IMG/VR virus record: IMGVR_UViG_3300032294_001470
Coordinates: 1 to 55,134 of that record
Strand: one strand, 5' to 3'
DNA length: 55,134 nt
Origin: a virus
Below, in pieces: positions 1-7,238 of the stretch (position 1 is its first letter; each line of letters begins with the position of its first letter). A program made the position numbers and the translations under genes. The notes below the pieces were generated by a model, which did not search any database, was not told where the DNA came from, and saw only the letters and a program-made list of their open reading frames with translations.

Positions 1-158
1 TTATAACGTCTCGCGTCCAAATGGTTATGGACCGTGGTGTTTTTCGGACTTGGGTACCATCCCGCATTACGTCCACTTGACTATTTTACCCCACTTCACC
101 AGTAGATTGGACTGGATGCCATATAGGGAGTGGGGGTTTCCCGTTATTTCGGGACTCC
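1..158 (-). ncRNA. Structured non-coding RNA, cut by the window edge
   Basis: This stretch is GC-richer than its surroundings and has no convincing reading frame. Read on the minus strand it offers several nested helices: CCCG/CGGG inside GGAGT/ACTCC, CCAGT/ACTGG with a 7-nt loop inside CCCCAC/GTGGGG, GTGGAC-type pairings, and GTCCA/TGGAC near the left edge. The overlapping GGAGT..ACTCC and CCCCAC..GTGGGG pairings would compete or form a pseudoknot. It lies just downstream of the tRNA-Phe gene. It could be the 3' part of a tmRNA-like molecule that begins near 360, or a separate phage RNA of the kind found near tRNA clusters (GOLLD and ROOL are known examples). Strand is inferred from the flanking tRNAs. 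Confidence 0.45.
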
Positions 159-159
159 G

Positions 160-232
160 TGGTAAGAGATGGAATCGAACCATCGGCACCTTGCGTTTCG
201 AACAAGTGCTCTACCTACTGAGCTATCTTACC
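160..232 (-). tRNA. tRNA-Phe (GAA), probable
   Basis: The minus strand folds as a complete cloverleaf: a 7-bp acceptor (GGTAAGA/TCTTACC), a D arm GCTC..GAGC, an anticodon stem CTTGT/GCAAG, a 5-nt variable loop and a T arm GATGG-TTCGATT-CCATC. The seven-base anticodon loop is TCGAAAC, placing GAA at positions 34-36. Position 33 is C rather than the usual U, which is odd and leaves the identity slightly uncertain. CCA is not encoded. Confidence 0.8.
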
Positions 233-240
233 AAATAATG

Positions 241-362
241 ATAATGTTGGGACACCCATTTCGTCCCAATCTTAACTGCTTAATCGTAGTTTTACGAGGC
301 CTCGGCAGGGGGTGATGAATTCCGTCCTGGATTGTCGACATCCGGTGGGCGGGGAAGACCAT
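241..362 (-). ncRNA. tmRNA-like structured RNA (5' domain-like segment)
   Basis: On the minus strand the segment contains, in the order found in bacterial tmRNA, GGATGTCGAC (compare GGATTCGAC of E. coli ssrA), TGCCGAGG followed directly by CCTCGTAAAA (these flank the first pseudoknot in E. coli), and AAAACTACGATTAAGCAG then TTAAG (compare the end of the tag-coding part). A 7-bp hairpin TTGGGAC/GTCCCAA follows. Several blocks of E. coli ssrA appear deleted, and no reading frame ends in a normal ALAA-type tag. The tRNA-like 3' half is not evident before the tRNA-Phe gene. It may be a divergent, permuted or decayed tmRNA, or a coincidental resemblance. SmpB is encoded at 47399-47848. Confidence 0.35.
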
Positions 363-370
363 TATCAAAG

Positions 371-442
371 TAGTCGGTAGGAGAATCGAACTCCTCTTAC
401 CAGGATGAAAACCTGAGGTCCTAACCGATAGACGAACCGACC
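371..442 (-). tRNA. tRNA-Glu (TTC)
   Basis: Complete cloverleaf on the minus strand: acceptor GGTCGGT/ACCGACT with a terminal G-U pair, D arm GTCT..GGAC, anticodon loop TTTTCAT (anticodon TTC) and T arm AGGAG-TTCGATT-CTCCT. The body closely resembles Bacteroidota tRNA-Glu as I remember it. No CCA is encoded. Confidence 0.93.
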
Positions 443-537
443 ATATTTAATTCCACTATTTCAATGAACTCCTTTATTATTTTTGACGATACAAAGATAC
501 AAAGTTTTTTTTAAAGTCAAACTTTTTCTTTTGTCAA

Positions 538-1134
538 TTATTGTTTTAACAACTCAATTTTATTTTTAATTCCCTCAATTAGTCGGTTATAATGGTTGAT
601 ATTATTCACATTATTAAGTTGAGTTGATACATTCAAATAATATTCCATTTTATCCAACTCCTCATTCAATTTGAATAATTTATTAGTTTTTTTATCTTCG
701 GTCTTTGGAAGAGTTGTTTTGGTAATATATCGATAATGAAAGCATTGAATATCATACCCTCCGGCTTCAATCGCTCGGGTATTAAAAGAATGGGTAACAC
801 CATCTCGGGTTACATCACAAGTGATTTCCAAACCTTTAACACTTCGGTCCAATGTGACATCACTAATAATGTCAGTTTCTTGAATATAAGTAGTAAGAGA
901 TGTGAATAATTTGTATTTTAAAGTCAATTTCCAAAAAAAGATATCTCTTTCAATTGAATCTTCCTCTCTTTTAATTCTTTCAGGTAGAAATCTAACATCA
1001 AATTTTGATGTTTCCGGAGATTCCAATCTTTTTTTCATACGCTCAATATTATTCTTTATGGATTCTCTCTGTTTTTCCTCAAGAATTTTGATGTAAGACT
1101 CAATACTATCGTAAATTAAATTTAAATTATTCAT
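538..1134 (-). CDS. Hypothetical protein with coiled-coil ends
   Basis: The 198-residue product is not recognised. Residues 1-60 and about 150-198 are rich in K, E, N and L and look helical or coiled coil, while the centre (about 80-140) looks like beta strands and includes an HYRY stretch. No signal peptide or membrane segment is seen. A TAnnTTTG promoter lies 17 nt upstream of the ATG. It follows the tRNA-Glu gene on the same strand after about 95 bp of AT-rich spacer. Function unknown. Confidence 0.8.
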   Translation of the reverse strand: MNNLNLIYDSIESYIKILEEKQRESIKNNIERMKKRLESPETSKFDVRFLPERIKREEDSIERDIFFWKLTLKYKLFTSLTTYIQETDIISDVTLDRSVKGLEITCDVTRDGVTHSFNTRAIEAGGYDIQCFHYRYITKTTLPKTEDKKTNKLFKLNEELDKMEYYLNVSTQLNNVNNINHYNRLIEGIKNKIELLKQ

Positions 1135-1151
1135 ATCCTGTAATTTGATTA

Positions 1152-1159
1152 CAAAGATA
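1152..1159 (-). promoter_or_regulatory. Bacteroidota-type -7 box (TATCTTTG)
   Basis: TATCTTTG on the minus strand fits TAnnTTTG and lies 17 nt before the ATG of the gene at 538-1134, downstream of the tRNA-Leu gene on the same strand. Confidence 0.6.
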
Positions 1160-1192
1160 ATGTATTTTTTTTAAATCAATAAAAAAAAATTG

Positions 1193-1277
1193 TACCCGGG
1201 GCGGGACTTGAACCCGCACGGACATTACTGTCCAAATGATTTTAAGTCATTCGCGGCTACCTTTACGCCACCCGGGT
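1193..1277 (-). tRNA. tRNA-Leu (TAA)
   Basis: Type II tRNA of 85 nt on the minus strand: acceptor ACCCGGG/CCCGGGT, anticodon stem AATGA/TCATT with loop CTTAAAA (anticodon TAA), a long variable arm GGACA..TGTCC and T arm GCGGG-TTCAAGT-CCCGC. CCA is not encoded. Confidence 0.93.
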
Positions 1278-1292
1278 AAAAAAAATTGAATT

Positions 1293-2015
1293 TTAGAGAG
1301 AAAAATCTTCCTCAAACAATGTGTTTGTTTCACTTTCCTCAATATTATCAATATGTTCAAGTGTTATTGTGGAATCGTTGAAGTTAAAAACGAACATACC
1401 TTGGGACCCTTCGTTATTTTCCCAACCACCATAATTTCTTTCTAATTCACGATAACACCAATCTTCAATTTCAGCAGGAATAGGGTCACCCGTTTCTTCA
1501 AAATTACCTTCCATATATCCTGAATCACCCGAACCATTATACCTAATAGTTAAGTAACCATCTTCAGGGACTTCTGTTTCTTTTAACTCATTTTCCATCC
1601 AATTATCAAACATTTCTTTTTCTTCTTCAGAATCATATAAGATAGAACTCCCATCACTTTGGACATAATATGTATAATAATTTCTTATTGTTAAAGTTTT
1701 ATCTTCCGAGTCAATACTAATTTCAATACTATTGTAATTCACCATGTCAACATCATCCGCCAACTCATATAAACCCTCATCAACAACATAACTCCAAACT
1801 TTTTTTAGAATTGGAAGTAATCCTTCCGGAATATCTGCCCTGTAATTATTATCAAAATGGGTAACATATTTCCAATCAATCGTGTTTTCATTAACACTAT
1901 ATTGGTCATATTCAAGTTCTATGTTGATTGTTCCCTCTTTCATCCCTAAGGAACCCAAATACCGACAAACTCTATTTAGATATCTTTTTTCTTCTGTTGT
2001 TAAAATATTTTTCAT
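1293..2015 (-). CDS. Hypothetical acidic protein
   Basis: The 240-residue, strongly acidic product has no signal peptide or membrane segment. A Y-N-G-S-G-D-S-G stretch near residue 160 and the following tryptophan- and glycine-rich part (about 160-215) look like a small conserved domain seen in phage hypothetical proteins, but I cannot name it. An ATATTTAT octamer lies directly upstream (2020-2027), placing it in the candidate late class. It lies just downstream of the DUF6915-like gene on the same strand. Confidence 0.8.
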   Translation of the reverse strand: MKNILTTEEKRYLNRVCRYLGSLGMKEGTINIELEYDQYSVNENTIDWKYVTHFDNNYRADIPEGLLPILKKVWSYVVDEGLYELADDVDMVNYNSIEISIDSEDKTLTIRNYYTYYVQSDGSSILYDSEEEKEMFDNWMENELKETEVPEDGYLTIRYNGSGDSGYMEGNFEETGDPIPAEIEDWCYRELERNYGGWENNEGSQGMFVFNFNDSTITLEHIDNIEESETNTLFEEDFSL

Positions 2016-2019
2016 ATAT

Positions 2020-2027
2020 ATAAATAT
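2020..2027 (-). promoter_or_regulatory. ATATTTAT motif (candidate late promoter)
   Basis: Exact ATATTTAT on the coding strand, ending 4 nt before the ATG at 2015. It is one of about twenty copies placed just upstream of starts in this window. Confidence 0.45.
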
Positions 2028-2374
2028 TAGTCTTCTATCTTAAGTGTTCTCAGCATCCATTGAGGTCGTTTATTTTCCAAAATATTTGTCGCCCATTCTT
2101 TTGCAGATGGTATATAATTATTACAATCTTCTTTGACATGTTGTTCTCCGACATATCTAGTGTAAACTATTTTTCCATCACTATTTGTAAATTCTGAACC
2201 AAATTTTTTCTCCATTTCAAAGATACCTTCAGAATGATGTCTATACATTCTATGTAAGGAATCTCCAAACCAACTCTTGGTCTCATCAAGCCATTCGTGT
2301 AGATGTATATAATCTTCAGGTTTTCCACCAAATTTCTTGGCGGATGATTTTGCGTGTAAATTGGGATGTGACAT
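2027..2374 (-). CDS. DUF6915-like protein
   Basis: The 115-residue product begins MSHPNLHAKSSAKKFGGKPE and continues with HxWxDETK, RHHSEGIF and GEQHVKED motifs. These match, from memory, the small family called DUF6915, found in bacteria and phages. The many conserved His, Asp and Glu residues suggest metal binding, but no activity is established. It is close to the usual full length. A structured, apparently non-coding stretch lies upstream. Confidence 0.8.
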   Translation of the reverse strand: MSHPNLHAKSSAKKFGGKPEDYIHLHEWLDETKSWFGDSLHRMYRHHSEGIFEMEKKFGSEFTNSDGKIVYTRYVGEQHVKEDCNNYIPSAKEWATNILENKRPQWMLRTLKIED

Positions 2375-2399
2375 AATTATTTTTATTTTGTGGAGTTAT

Positions 2400-2659
2400 A
2401 CGAACCAAAAAATTTCCCCACCCTGAGATTACAGGTGAGTAGATTTTAACGGTTTAGTTTTCTTAAAAACAAACACATTAGTGTCTTACCACATAAAAAT
2501 ATAAATCAACACTACTGGGAGGAATTGTGTCAGTTCCTTGTTCCCAAGACCCCCTCTCTAAAATCGTGGAAGGCGACAACTATACCATTGTTAAGAAACG
2601 GTACCAAATCTATTGGGTATCTCTAACCCAGTGAGACGATAATCGGACTCAAACCGACC
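2400..2659 (-). ncRNA. Structured non-coding stretch
   Basis: This gap holds no supported gene. On the minus strand it contains four clean hairpins: TGGGT/ACCCA with a 7-nt loop, TACCGTT/AATGGTA (7 bp, one G-U, loop TCTTAAC), CTTG-GGAA-CAAG with a GNRA-type tetraloop, and GGAA..TTCC. It begins at the stop codon of the gene at 2660-2914, so it may be a structured 3' UTR, a processed RNA or an independent RNA. A TCGG-TTTGAGT-CCGA element looks like a T arm, but no full tRNA can be built. Strand is uncertain. Confidence 0.35.
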
Positions 2660-2914
2660 CTACATATATTTTTTAAATAATTTTTCCAAAACTTCTTCAT
2701 CATCAAGAGATATTCGGGTATATTGAGACGATAATTCGCTCATTTTTTTCACAAATGATTCTTCGAGAAAACTCATTTTTTCGTTAGTCGGAAAATAATT
2801 AGGTAAATGTCCATCATCTTTTAATGTCCCAATTAATTCCTTTATTTCTCTTTCACTACAATTAGATATGAATTCATCTACATCAATATCTACATAAGAT
2901 TCAAAATTTGGCAT
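2660..2914 (-). CDS. Hypothetical acidic protein
   Basis: The 84-residue product is acidic and probably helical, with no recognised domain. Its start lies 3 bp after the stop of the gene at 2918-3217, so the two are very likely cotranscribed from the promoter near 3340. The stop codon abuts a structured non-coding stretch. Confidence 0.7.
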   Translation of the reverse strand: MPNFESYVDIDVDEFISNCSEREIKELIGTLKDDGHLPNYFPTNEKMSFLEESFVKKMSELSSQYTRISLDDEEVLEKLFKKYM

Positions 2915-2917
2915 ATA

Positions 2918-3217
2918 TTATTTATTTAATAAGTTTAAAATTTCTTCTTTCGCTTTTTCGGTGGATTGTTTGTTGTGTCCACCGATATTCCATTCAATTT
3001 CTTCATCTATCCCAACCTCACGATACATTTTCCAATCGTAAATGGTGATTATTTCTTCATCTTCATTTTCCAATATCCATTGGAAAACTACTTTTCCATC
3101 TCCGGATTTTAATTTGGAGTATTCTCCAACAATTTCTGATAATTGATTTGCGGTTGCTCTAATTGTTATCCCATGAAAACTTGTTCCGATTCCAAATGAC
3201 TCTGACTTTTTTAACAT
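2918..3217 (-). CDS. Hypothetical protein
   Basis: The 99-residue soluble product mixes predicted beta strands with a helical C-terminus (KAKEEILNLLNK). It is not recognised. It is the second gene of a short minus-strand operon that begins with the tiny membrane protein at 3236-3316 and continues into 2660-2914. Confidence 0.7.
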   Translation of the reverse strand: MLKKSESFGIGTSFHGITIRATANQLSEIVGEYSKLKSGDGKVVFQWILENEDEEIITIYDWKMYREVGIDEEIEWNIGGHNKQSTEKAKEEILNLLNK

Positions 3218-3235
3218 AACCTCAATTTTTATTTT

Positions 3236-3316
3236 TTAATCTCTTTTTCTGCCCCAATATACACCAATAACCACCGATATAAAGGCGCATGCTAAATAAA
3301 ATCCTATTTCTTCCAT
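3236..3316 (-). CDS. Small single-pass membrane protein (26 aa)
   Basis: ATG begins MEEIGFYLACAFISVVIGVY and the protein ends in a basic tail (WGRKRD). It is essentially one transmembrane helix with a charged C-terminus. It lies between a TAnnTTTG promoter and the next gene on the same strand, which supports it as real. Small hydrophobic proteins like this are common in phage early regions; the function is unknown. Confidence 0.5.
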   Translation of the reverse strand: MEEIGFYLACAFISVVIGVYWGRKRD

Positions 3317-3336
3317 AACTTTTTTATTTTATAATG

Positions 3337-3344
3337 CAAATATA
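3337..3344 (-). promoter_or_regulatory. Bacteroidota-type -7 box (TATATTTG)
   Basis: TATATTTGCA on the minus strand, 20 nt before the ATG at 3316. It probably drives the three-gene operon 3316 to 2660. Confidence 0.6.
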
Positions 3345-3419
3345 GTAAAGTTTATTTTAAGTTGTCAAATTTTCTTTGAACTTTTTTTTCCAACATGAAC
3401 TATGTCCACTATCTTCATA

Positions 3420-3833
3420 TTACACTGTGTGTTCAATTTTAACTCTAACACAATTTTGAGGTAATCGATTTATGTGTCGATAATTATTGATGTAACCCAT
3501 AATGTTTGCGCTACCAATAGCGTTTGCTGAGTGAGTGAAGACATCCACAACCGGAGCTCCATCCATCCATTTCTCAACCAACCATTTCGCACAATCATAA
3601 CCTGTTTTCTCGGTAATATTGTCATAATTCAACTCATAGTTGTTATAGACATTGTTATGCCATTCTTGCATTGCACTATCTCCCAAGTCGTGGTCAAGAG
3701 AAATCAATTCAATGTTCTCCAACCCTATTTCGGTTACTTTATCAACGAATTCCTCGTAATTTCTAACAACAACCCATTCATTTTTTGCAACAGGTGTTCG
3801 CACATCATCTAGATAAATTTTTACTTTTTTCAT
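3420..3833 (-). CDS. Cyclic-phosphate-processing receiver-like (cREC) protein
   Basis: The start is taken at MKKVKIYLDDVRTP, 4 nt after a TATCTTTG box, giving 137 residues. LDDVRTP near the N-terminus, SLDHDLG in the middle, TGYDCAKWL, and a late HSAN..G block match a receiver-like domain named cREC, proposed by others to act on cyclic phosphate ends during RNA repair. It lacks an output domain, so it is not a two-component regulator. An RNA ligase, a P-loop kinase and metallophosphoesterases in the same window fit an RNA-repair role, but this is inference. Confidence 0.72.
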   Translation of the reverse strand: MKKVKIYLDDVRTPVAKNEWVVVRNYEEFVDKVTEIGLENIELISLDHDLGDSAMQEWHNNVYNNYELNYDNITEKTGYDCAKWLVEKWMDGAPVVDVFTHSANAIGSANIMGYINNYRHINRLPQNCVRVKIEHTV

Positions 3834-3837
3834 ACCA

Positions 3838-3845
3838 CAAAGATA
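3838..3845 (-). promoter_or_regulatory. -7 box 4 nt before the ATG (leaderless candidate)
   Basis: TATCTTTG followed by TGGT and then ATG on the minus strand. With the usual Bacteroidota geometry the transcript would start at or next to the A of the start codon at 3833. Confidence 0.6.
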
Positions 3846-3919
3846 ATACATTTTTTCTAAAATCAAATTTTTTTTGGTTTTACAAATAAAACACTTATAA
3901 TTTACAAAAAACCAATGAA

Positions 3920-4408
3920 ATGACCGGAGTATTAGTATTAAATTACGACTATACCCCATTGAATATTACTACAATGCGAAGAGGATTTGTATTAGTCGAT
4001 AAGGGTAAAGCCGAAATTATAAAGTCGGATGATAATCCCATAGTTGGGAGTTATCAGACTTATCTTAGACCCGTAATTATAAGATTGTTACATTATATTA
4101 AACATAAAGCAAGGAACATTAAACCCAATCGAATGAGGGTTTATAAAAGGGATAACCATGAATGTGTTTATTGTGGGTCAAAAAAACAATTGACCTTAGA
4201 CCATGTCGTTCCCAAATCTCGTGGTGGAAAGAATACTTGGAGTAATTTGGTAACATGTTGTTTTACTTGTAATCTCAAAAAAGGAAATAAAACTCCGGAT
4301 GAAGCAAAAATGGTAATGAGAACTCAACCATACACTCCAAACATTTTAACCGAAAACGGGGTATTAAATAAAATATGGAATGATTATCAACAATCATTTG
4401 TTTATTAA
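3920..4408 (+). CDS. HNH endonuclease family protein
   Basis: The 162-residue protein has an N-terminal domain (about 1-65) followed by an HNH finger: C82-x2-C85, D94-H95, the asparagine-containing KNTWSNLV stretch and C114-x2-C117. This is the McrA/HNH_5-like arrangement of zinc-stabilised, metal-dependent nucleases. Very similar HNH proteins are widespread in Bacteroidota chromosomes and phages and may be free-standing homing or packaging-type nucleases; which applies here cannot be told. It opens a plus-strand run that includes ClpP. Confidence 0.85.
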   Translation: MTGVLVLNYDYTPLNITTMRRGFVLVDKGKAEIIKSDDNPIVGSYQTYLRPVIIRLLHYIKHKARNIKPNRMRVYKRDNHECVYCGSKKQLTLDHVVPKSRGGKNTWSNLVTCCFTCNLKKGNKTPDEAKMVMRTQPYTPNILTENGVLNKIWNDYQQSFVY

Positions 4409-4449
4409 ATAAAAAATTATTATTATTAAAAAAATCAAATCAAAAAAAA

Positions 4450-4767
4450 ATGGAAAATCAAACAAATCCTGAACAATCAGGGACAGAACAAATGGGACAA
4501 GGACAAAACTCGCTAGATGTATTAAACGCATCATTATTATTCGCAAGAGCATTGGGACTAATCTTTCAAGAAAATGAAGGAATCGTTGTCGATGTTAAAG
4601 GAGATGTTAATTTAGGTGATGACGCTAAAAAAGTAATTGTATTTAAACAAAACGACCAAATTCATATCTTCAGATGTGACGAAGACATTGAAGAAGGTAT
4701 GGCAGTAAATTTGGGACCAAATCCTGATGACGCTACAACTCAAGAAACGGAAACCACTGAAAATTAA
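4450..4767 (+). CDS. Hypothetical protein with Gln/Glu-rich tails
   Basis: The 105-residue product has low-complexity N- and C-termini (rich in Q, E, T and N) around a compact beta-rich core (about 25-88), in which VVDVKGDVN and VIVFKQNDQIHIF are plausible strands. No signal peptide. It sits 41 bp after the HNH gene and 57 bp before clpP on the same strand. Not recognised. Confidence 0.75.
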   Translation: MENQTNPEQSGTEQMGQGQNSLDVLNASLLFARALGLIFQENEGIVVDVKGDVNLGDDAKKVIVFKQNDQIHIFRCDEDIEEGMAVNLGPNPDDATTQETETTEN

Positions 4768-4796
4768 TTTTTTTAATTAGTTTAAATTTTTTCGAT

Positions 4797-4804
4797 TACA
4801 TTTG
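4797..4804 (+). promoter_or_regulatory. Bacteroidota-type -7 box (TACATTTG)
   Basis: TACATTTGCA, 20 nt upstream of the ClpP start codon, fits TAnnTTTG. Confidence 0.55.
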
Positions 4805-4824
4805 CATAAATAAATTTTAAGAAC

Positions 4825-5508
4825 ATGAATTACGGACAAGAATTTCAATCGTATTACACGAAACATTTAGGTAAACCATCATCCCATTTGGATTACTTCG
4901 AAAAACAAATTGAATCCTCAATGACACCATACATCTTGGAAGAAAGAGAAATGAGAGTTACTCAAATGGATATCTTCTCAAGATTAATGAGAGACCGAGT
5001 GTTATGGGTTGCAGGACCTGTTGATGACAGAATGTCAACTATAGTTCAAGCTCAATTAATGTTCTTGGATTCTTCAGATAAATCGGACATTACAATGCAC
5101 ATTGATAGTCCCGGAGGAAGTGTGAAATCAGGTTTATCTATGGTAGATGTGATGGAATACATCTCTTGTGACATCAGAACCGTGAATACTGGTATGGCGG
5201 CATCGATGGGTTCAGTATTGTTAGGTGCGGGAACCAAAGGAAAGCGTTCATCATTGAGATTTTCCAAAACAATGTTACATCAATCATCAGGAGGTGCTGG
5301 TGGAAATATTCAAGACGCTCGTATCAATATGATTGAGTGGGAAAAGACTAATAATATTCTTTTTGAATTATTAGGTTCTTATTGTGGCAAATCTGCAGAA
5401 CAAGTTATGACAGATGCAACTCGAGATTTATGGTTGGACGCTCAAGAAGCGTTAGATTATGGTATTATCGATGAAATTGTTAAACCAAAAGAAAAAGTGA
5501 GTAAGTAA
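4825..5508 (+). CDS. clpP: ClpP-type serine protease (phage)
   Basis: The 227-residue protein carries the ClpP core: HIDSPGGSV (oxyanion region, about 92-100), GMAASMG with the likely nucleophile S127, H152 in TMLHQ, and D201 in TRDLW, so the triad looks intact. The N-terminal 50 residues are longer than in cellular ClpP. ClpP forms tetradecameric chambers that degrade proteins fed by AAA+ unfoldases. In phages, ClpP-fold proteases can instead act as prohead maturation proteases. With many [LIV]-x-E-Q sites in neighbouring proteins, a role in virion processing is possible, although the T4-type protease with glutamate specificity is a different fold. A strong terminator follows. Confidence 0.88.
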   Translation: MNYGQEFQSYYTKHLGKPSSHLDYFEKQIESSMTPYILEEREMRVTQMDIFSRLMRDRVLWVAGPVDDRMSTIVQAQLMFLDSSDKSDITMHIDSPGGSVKSGLSMVDVMEYISCDIRTVNTGMAASMGSVLLGAGTKGKRSSLRFSKTMLHQSSGGAGGNIQDARINMIEWEKTNNILFELLGSYCGKSAEQVMTDATRDLWLDAQEALDYGIIDEIVKPKEKVSK

Positions 5509-5533
5509 CATTATTTCAAGCATTCTGTAAACC

Positions 5534-5565
5534 AAAAAAGGAGAGTCAATGACTCTCCTTTTTCG
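5534..5565. terminator. Bidirectional intrinsic terminator
   Basis: GGAGAGTC-AAT-GACTCTCC stem flanked by an A-run and a T-run, between clpP and the converging minus-strand block. It can serve both strands. Confidence 0.85.
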
Positions 5566-5641
5566 TTAGATATGGAATACCCCCTTAGTTTAAACCATTT
5601 ATATTCAAAAAGTATCTAACTATTTGAATTTCTTTAAGTAA

Positions 5642-6316
5642 TCATGTAGTTCCTGGAACTACAGAACTACCAGTACTTTTTAATTTTTCCGCGACTTTTT
5701 GAGCATTACCGGTAAACTTACCAAGCATGTTACAAACCATATCTCCAAACCCTTTTTCAATACCTTTAATAAATTCAGTACTGGTTAACGCATCTCCCAT
5801 ACTCTGTCTTAAAAATACATAACCCGGTGAGTTTAACCCTTTAGCGTCCTGTATTTGCATAAACACCGCCTCTGAAATAGATTGAGCAATTAATTTAGTC
5901 ATTATTTTACAATCATTAAGTCCTCGTATGAATTCTGCAGTATTTTTAGTTAACAATGATATAATAAAATTTGTAAAATAACCCTCACCAAACCATGGAA
6001 CTAATATTCCTTTCAACACAGGTTCTACAAATGTTTGAATTGCATTACCAAACCATCCACCAAATAATGAACTTAAGATGTTCCCAAAATTTTGTTCAGA
6101 AATCAATCCAGTGTTTTGTAAATAAGAAAGCTCTTGTATAAATTTAGTACTTATTTTAAGTTGTTGTTTATTTGACAATTTTTTAAAATCCTCTTCACTA
6201 TTAATACCCTCAAGTATTATAGATATTCTATTTTTGACCAATTTTTGTTCAATCAAAAGTTTTTCTTTTTGTTCTTTAATTTCAATTAAAGATTTTTTCA
6301 CTTTTTTATTTAACAT
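5642..6316 (-). CDS. Leader-block protein, hydrophobic/glycine-rich (candidate virion protein)
   Basis: The 224-residue product has a charged helical N-terminus containing IKEQ (13-16) and LIEQ (21-24). A region rich in Gly, Phe and Trp follows (about 78-125), with amphipathic or weakly hydrophobic segments but no classical signal peptide. It is the last gene of a six-gene minus-strand block (10486 to 5642) with very short gaps. The shared E-Q sites and the membrane-active look suggest a protein packaged in the head and ejected, but homology is not recognised. Confidence 0.75.
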   Translation of the reverse strand: MLNKKVKKSLIEIKEQKEKLLIEQKLVKNRISIILEGINSEEDFKKLSNKQQLKISTKFIQELSYLQNTGLISEQNFGNILSSLFGGWFGNAIQTFVEPVLKGILVPWFGEGYFTNFIISLLTKNTAEFIRGLNDCKIMTKLIAQSISEAVFMQIQDAKGLNSPGYVFLRQSMGDALTSTEFIKGIEKGFGDMVCNMLGKFTGNAQKVAEKLKSTGSSVVPGTT

Positions 6317-6326
6317 AATACTTTTA

Positions 6327-7235
6327 TTAGTTTAATCTCCATTTAGAATCTTCTCCTCGTCTTGAAGGTCCTCCAATACCACCTCGTAGTATCTCAACAT
6401 ATTTTTTTGTATTTTTTAAATCTACCCCTAAAAATCCTCCCCATTCACCTTCGTATGTGTTAACACACGATTGAACTACTTTTTTCATTGGGTCAAATGT
6501 TACTTGTGGGATATCTTTTTTAGTTTTAAATCCTTCGTAATATGTGTCAATTGCGTTTTTACAGATTGATTTATTAATGGTCTGTGATTTAGAAATATCT
6601 TCAAATTTTGTAGATATTTTCCCTCCTTCTTTAGCGATATCAGATGGTGACCACCACATTGTTATTCCGTTTGGTGGGAAAAATTTTTCACTACCCGGTA
6701 CTTTCATTTCTTTGTAAGAACCTGAAGCAATTTCATCAGGAGTTAAGTCTTTTTCCTCTTTATAACCTAAATTAACCGCTTTATCAATAAATGCCTGTTT
6801 TTGAACCTCTAATTTTCCTTGCTCTGATTTTTTTTCAGCATCTAATTTTTCTTGCTCTGATTTTTTTTGAGCCTCTAAATTTTGTTGTTCCTTCATTTTT
6901 GGACAATCCCATTTTTGACTGATAATTTCAAATTTACCTAAATCATTTAACATGCCAATGGCATTATCAATAAAAAAATAACCAAATTTACCAGGATTTT
7001 TTTTACTTTCTTGTTTAATAGCCCATTGTCTATTAGGTTCTGTAAATTTAGTTTTTATAACAGGGGAATTTTGATTAAAACACCCATAACCCCTTATTTT
7101 TTCTAATTGAGTATTAATAGGTATTTGTTCTGTTGATGTTGTAGAAGTTGAAGGATTACCTTGTTCTTTAACTAGTCTATGTTGATTAAGTATATCAGTT
7201 ATTTCACTTTCACTTAAAATAAATTTATTTTTCAT
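6327..7235 (-). CDS. Leader-bearing protein with charged repeat helix (candidate virion protein)
   Basis: The 302-residue product opens with the leader FILSESEITDILNQHRLVKE and then Q25, a VKEQ site. A Thr/Ser-rich linker follows, then a globular part (about 45-115), a coiled coil with K-S-E-Q repeats (about 118-150), and a C-terminal domain with several Cys and Trp residues. It starts 3 bp after the gene at 7239-8291. The related leader I-L-N-Q-H occurs in the protein at 11460-13397. Function unknown; virion targeting is inferred. Confidence 0.75.
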   Translation of the reverse strand: MKNKFILSESEITDILNQHRLVKEQGNPSTSTTSTEQIPINTQLEKIRGYGCFNQNSPVIKTKFTEPNRQWAIKQESKKNPGKFGYFFIDNAIGMLNDLGKFEIISQKWDCPKMKEQQNLEAQKKSEQEKLDAEKKSEQGKLEVQKQAFIDKAVNLGYKEEKDLTPDEIASGSYKEMKVPGSEKFFPPNGITMWWSPSDIAKEGGKISTKFEDISKSQTINKSICKNAIDTYYEGFKTKKDIPQVTFDPMKKVVQSCVNTYEGEWGGFLGVDLKNTKKYVEILRGGIGGPSRRGEDSKWRLN

Positions 7236-7238
7236 TTT

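Noticed and set aside
160-232. Serine (CGA) or arginine (TCG) identity for the first tRNA
   Set aside because: Those anticodons need an anticodon stem shifted by one or two bases, which then no longer pairs. Only the GAA placement gives five pairs and a seven-base loop.
1-240. Group I intron in the RNA island
   Set aside because: A few strings such as CGGGAAAC look like a P element, but no convincing R and S elements or P7 helix can be found, and the tRNA genes are uninterrupted.
3420-3959. Longer start for the cREC protein at 3959
   Set aside because: The extra N-terminal 42 residues would lie upstream of the TATCTTTG box that is 4 nt before MKKVKIYL, and they overlap the HNH gene on the other strand.
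4825-5508. ClpP as the protease acting on [LIV]-x-E-Q sites
   Set aside because: ClpP has no such sequence specificity and degrades unfolded chains; a dedicated prohead protease is more likely and was not found in the window.
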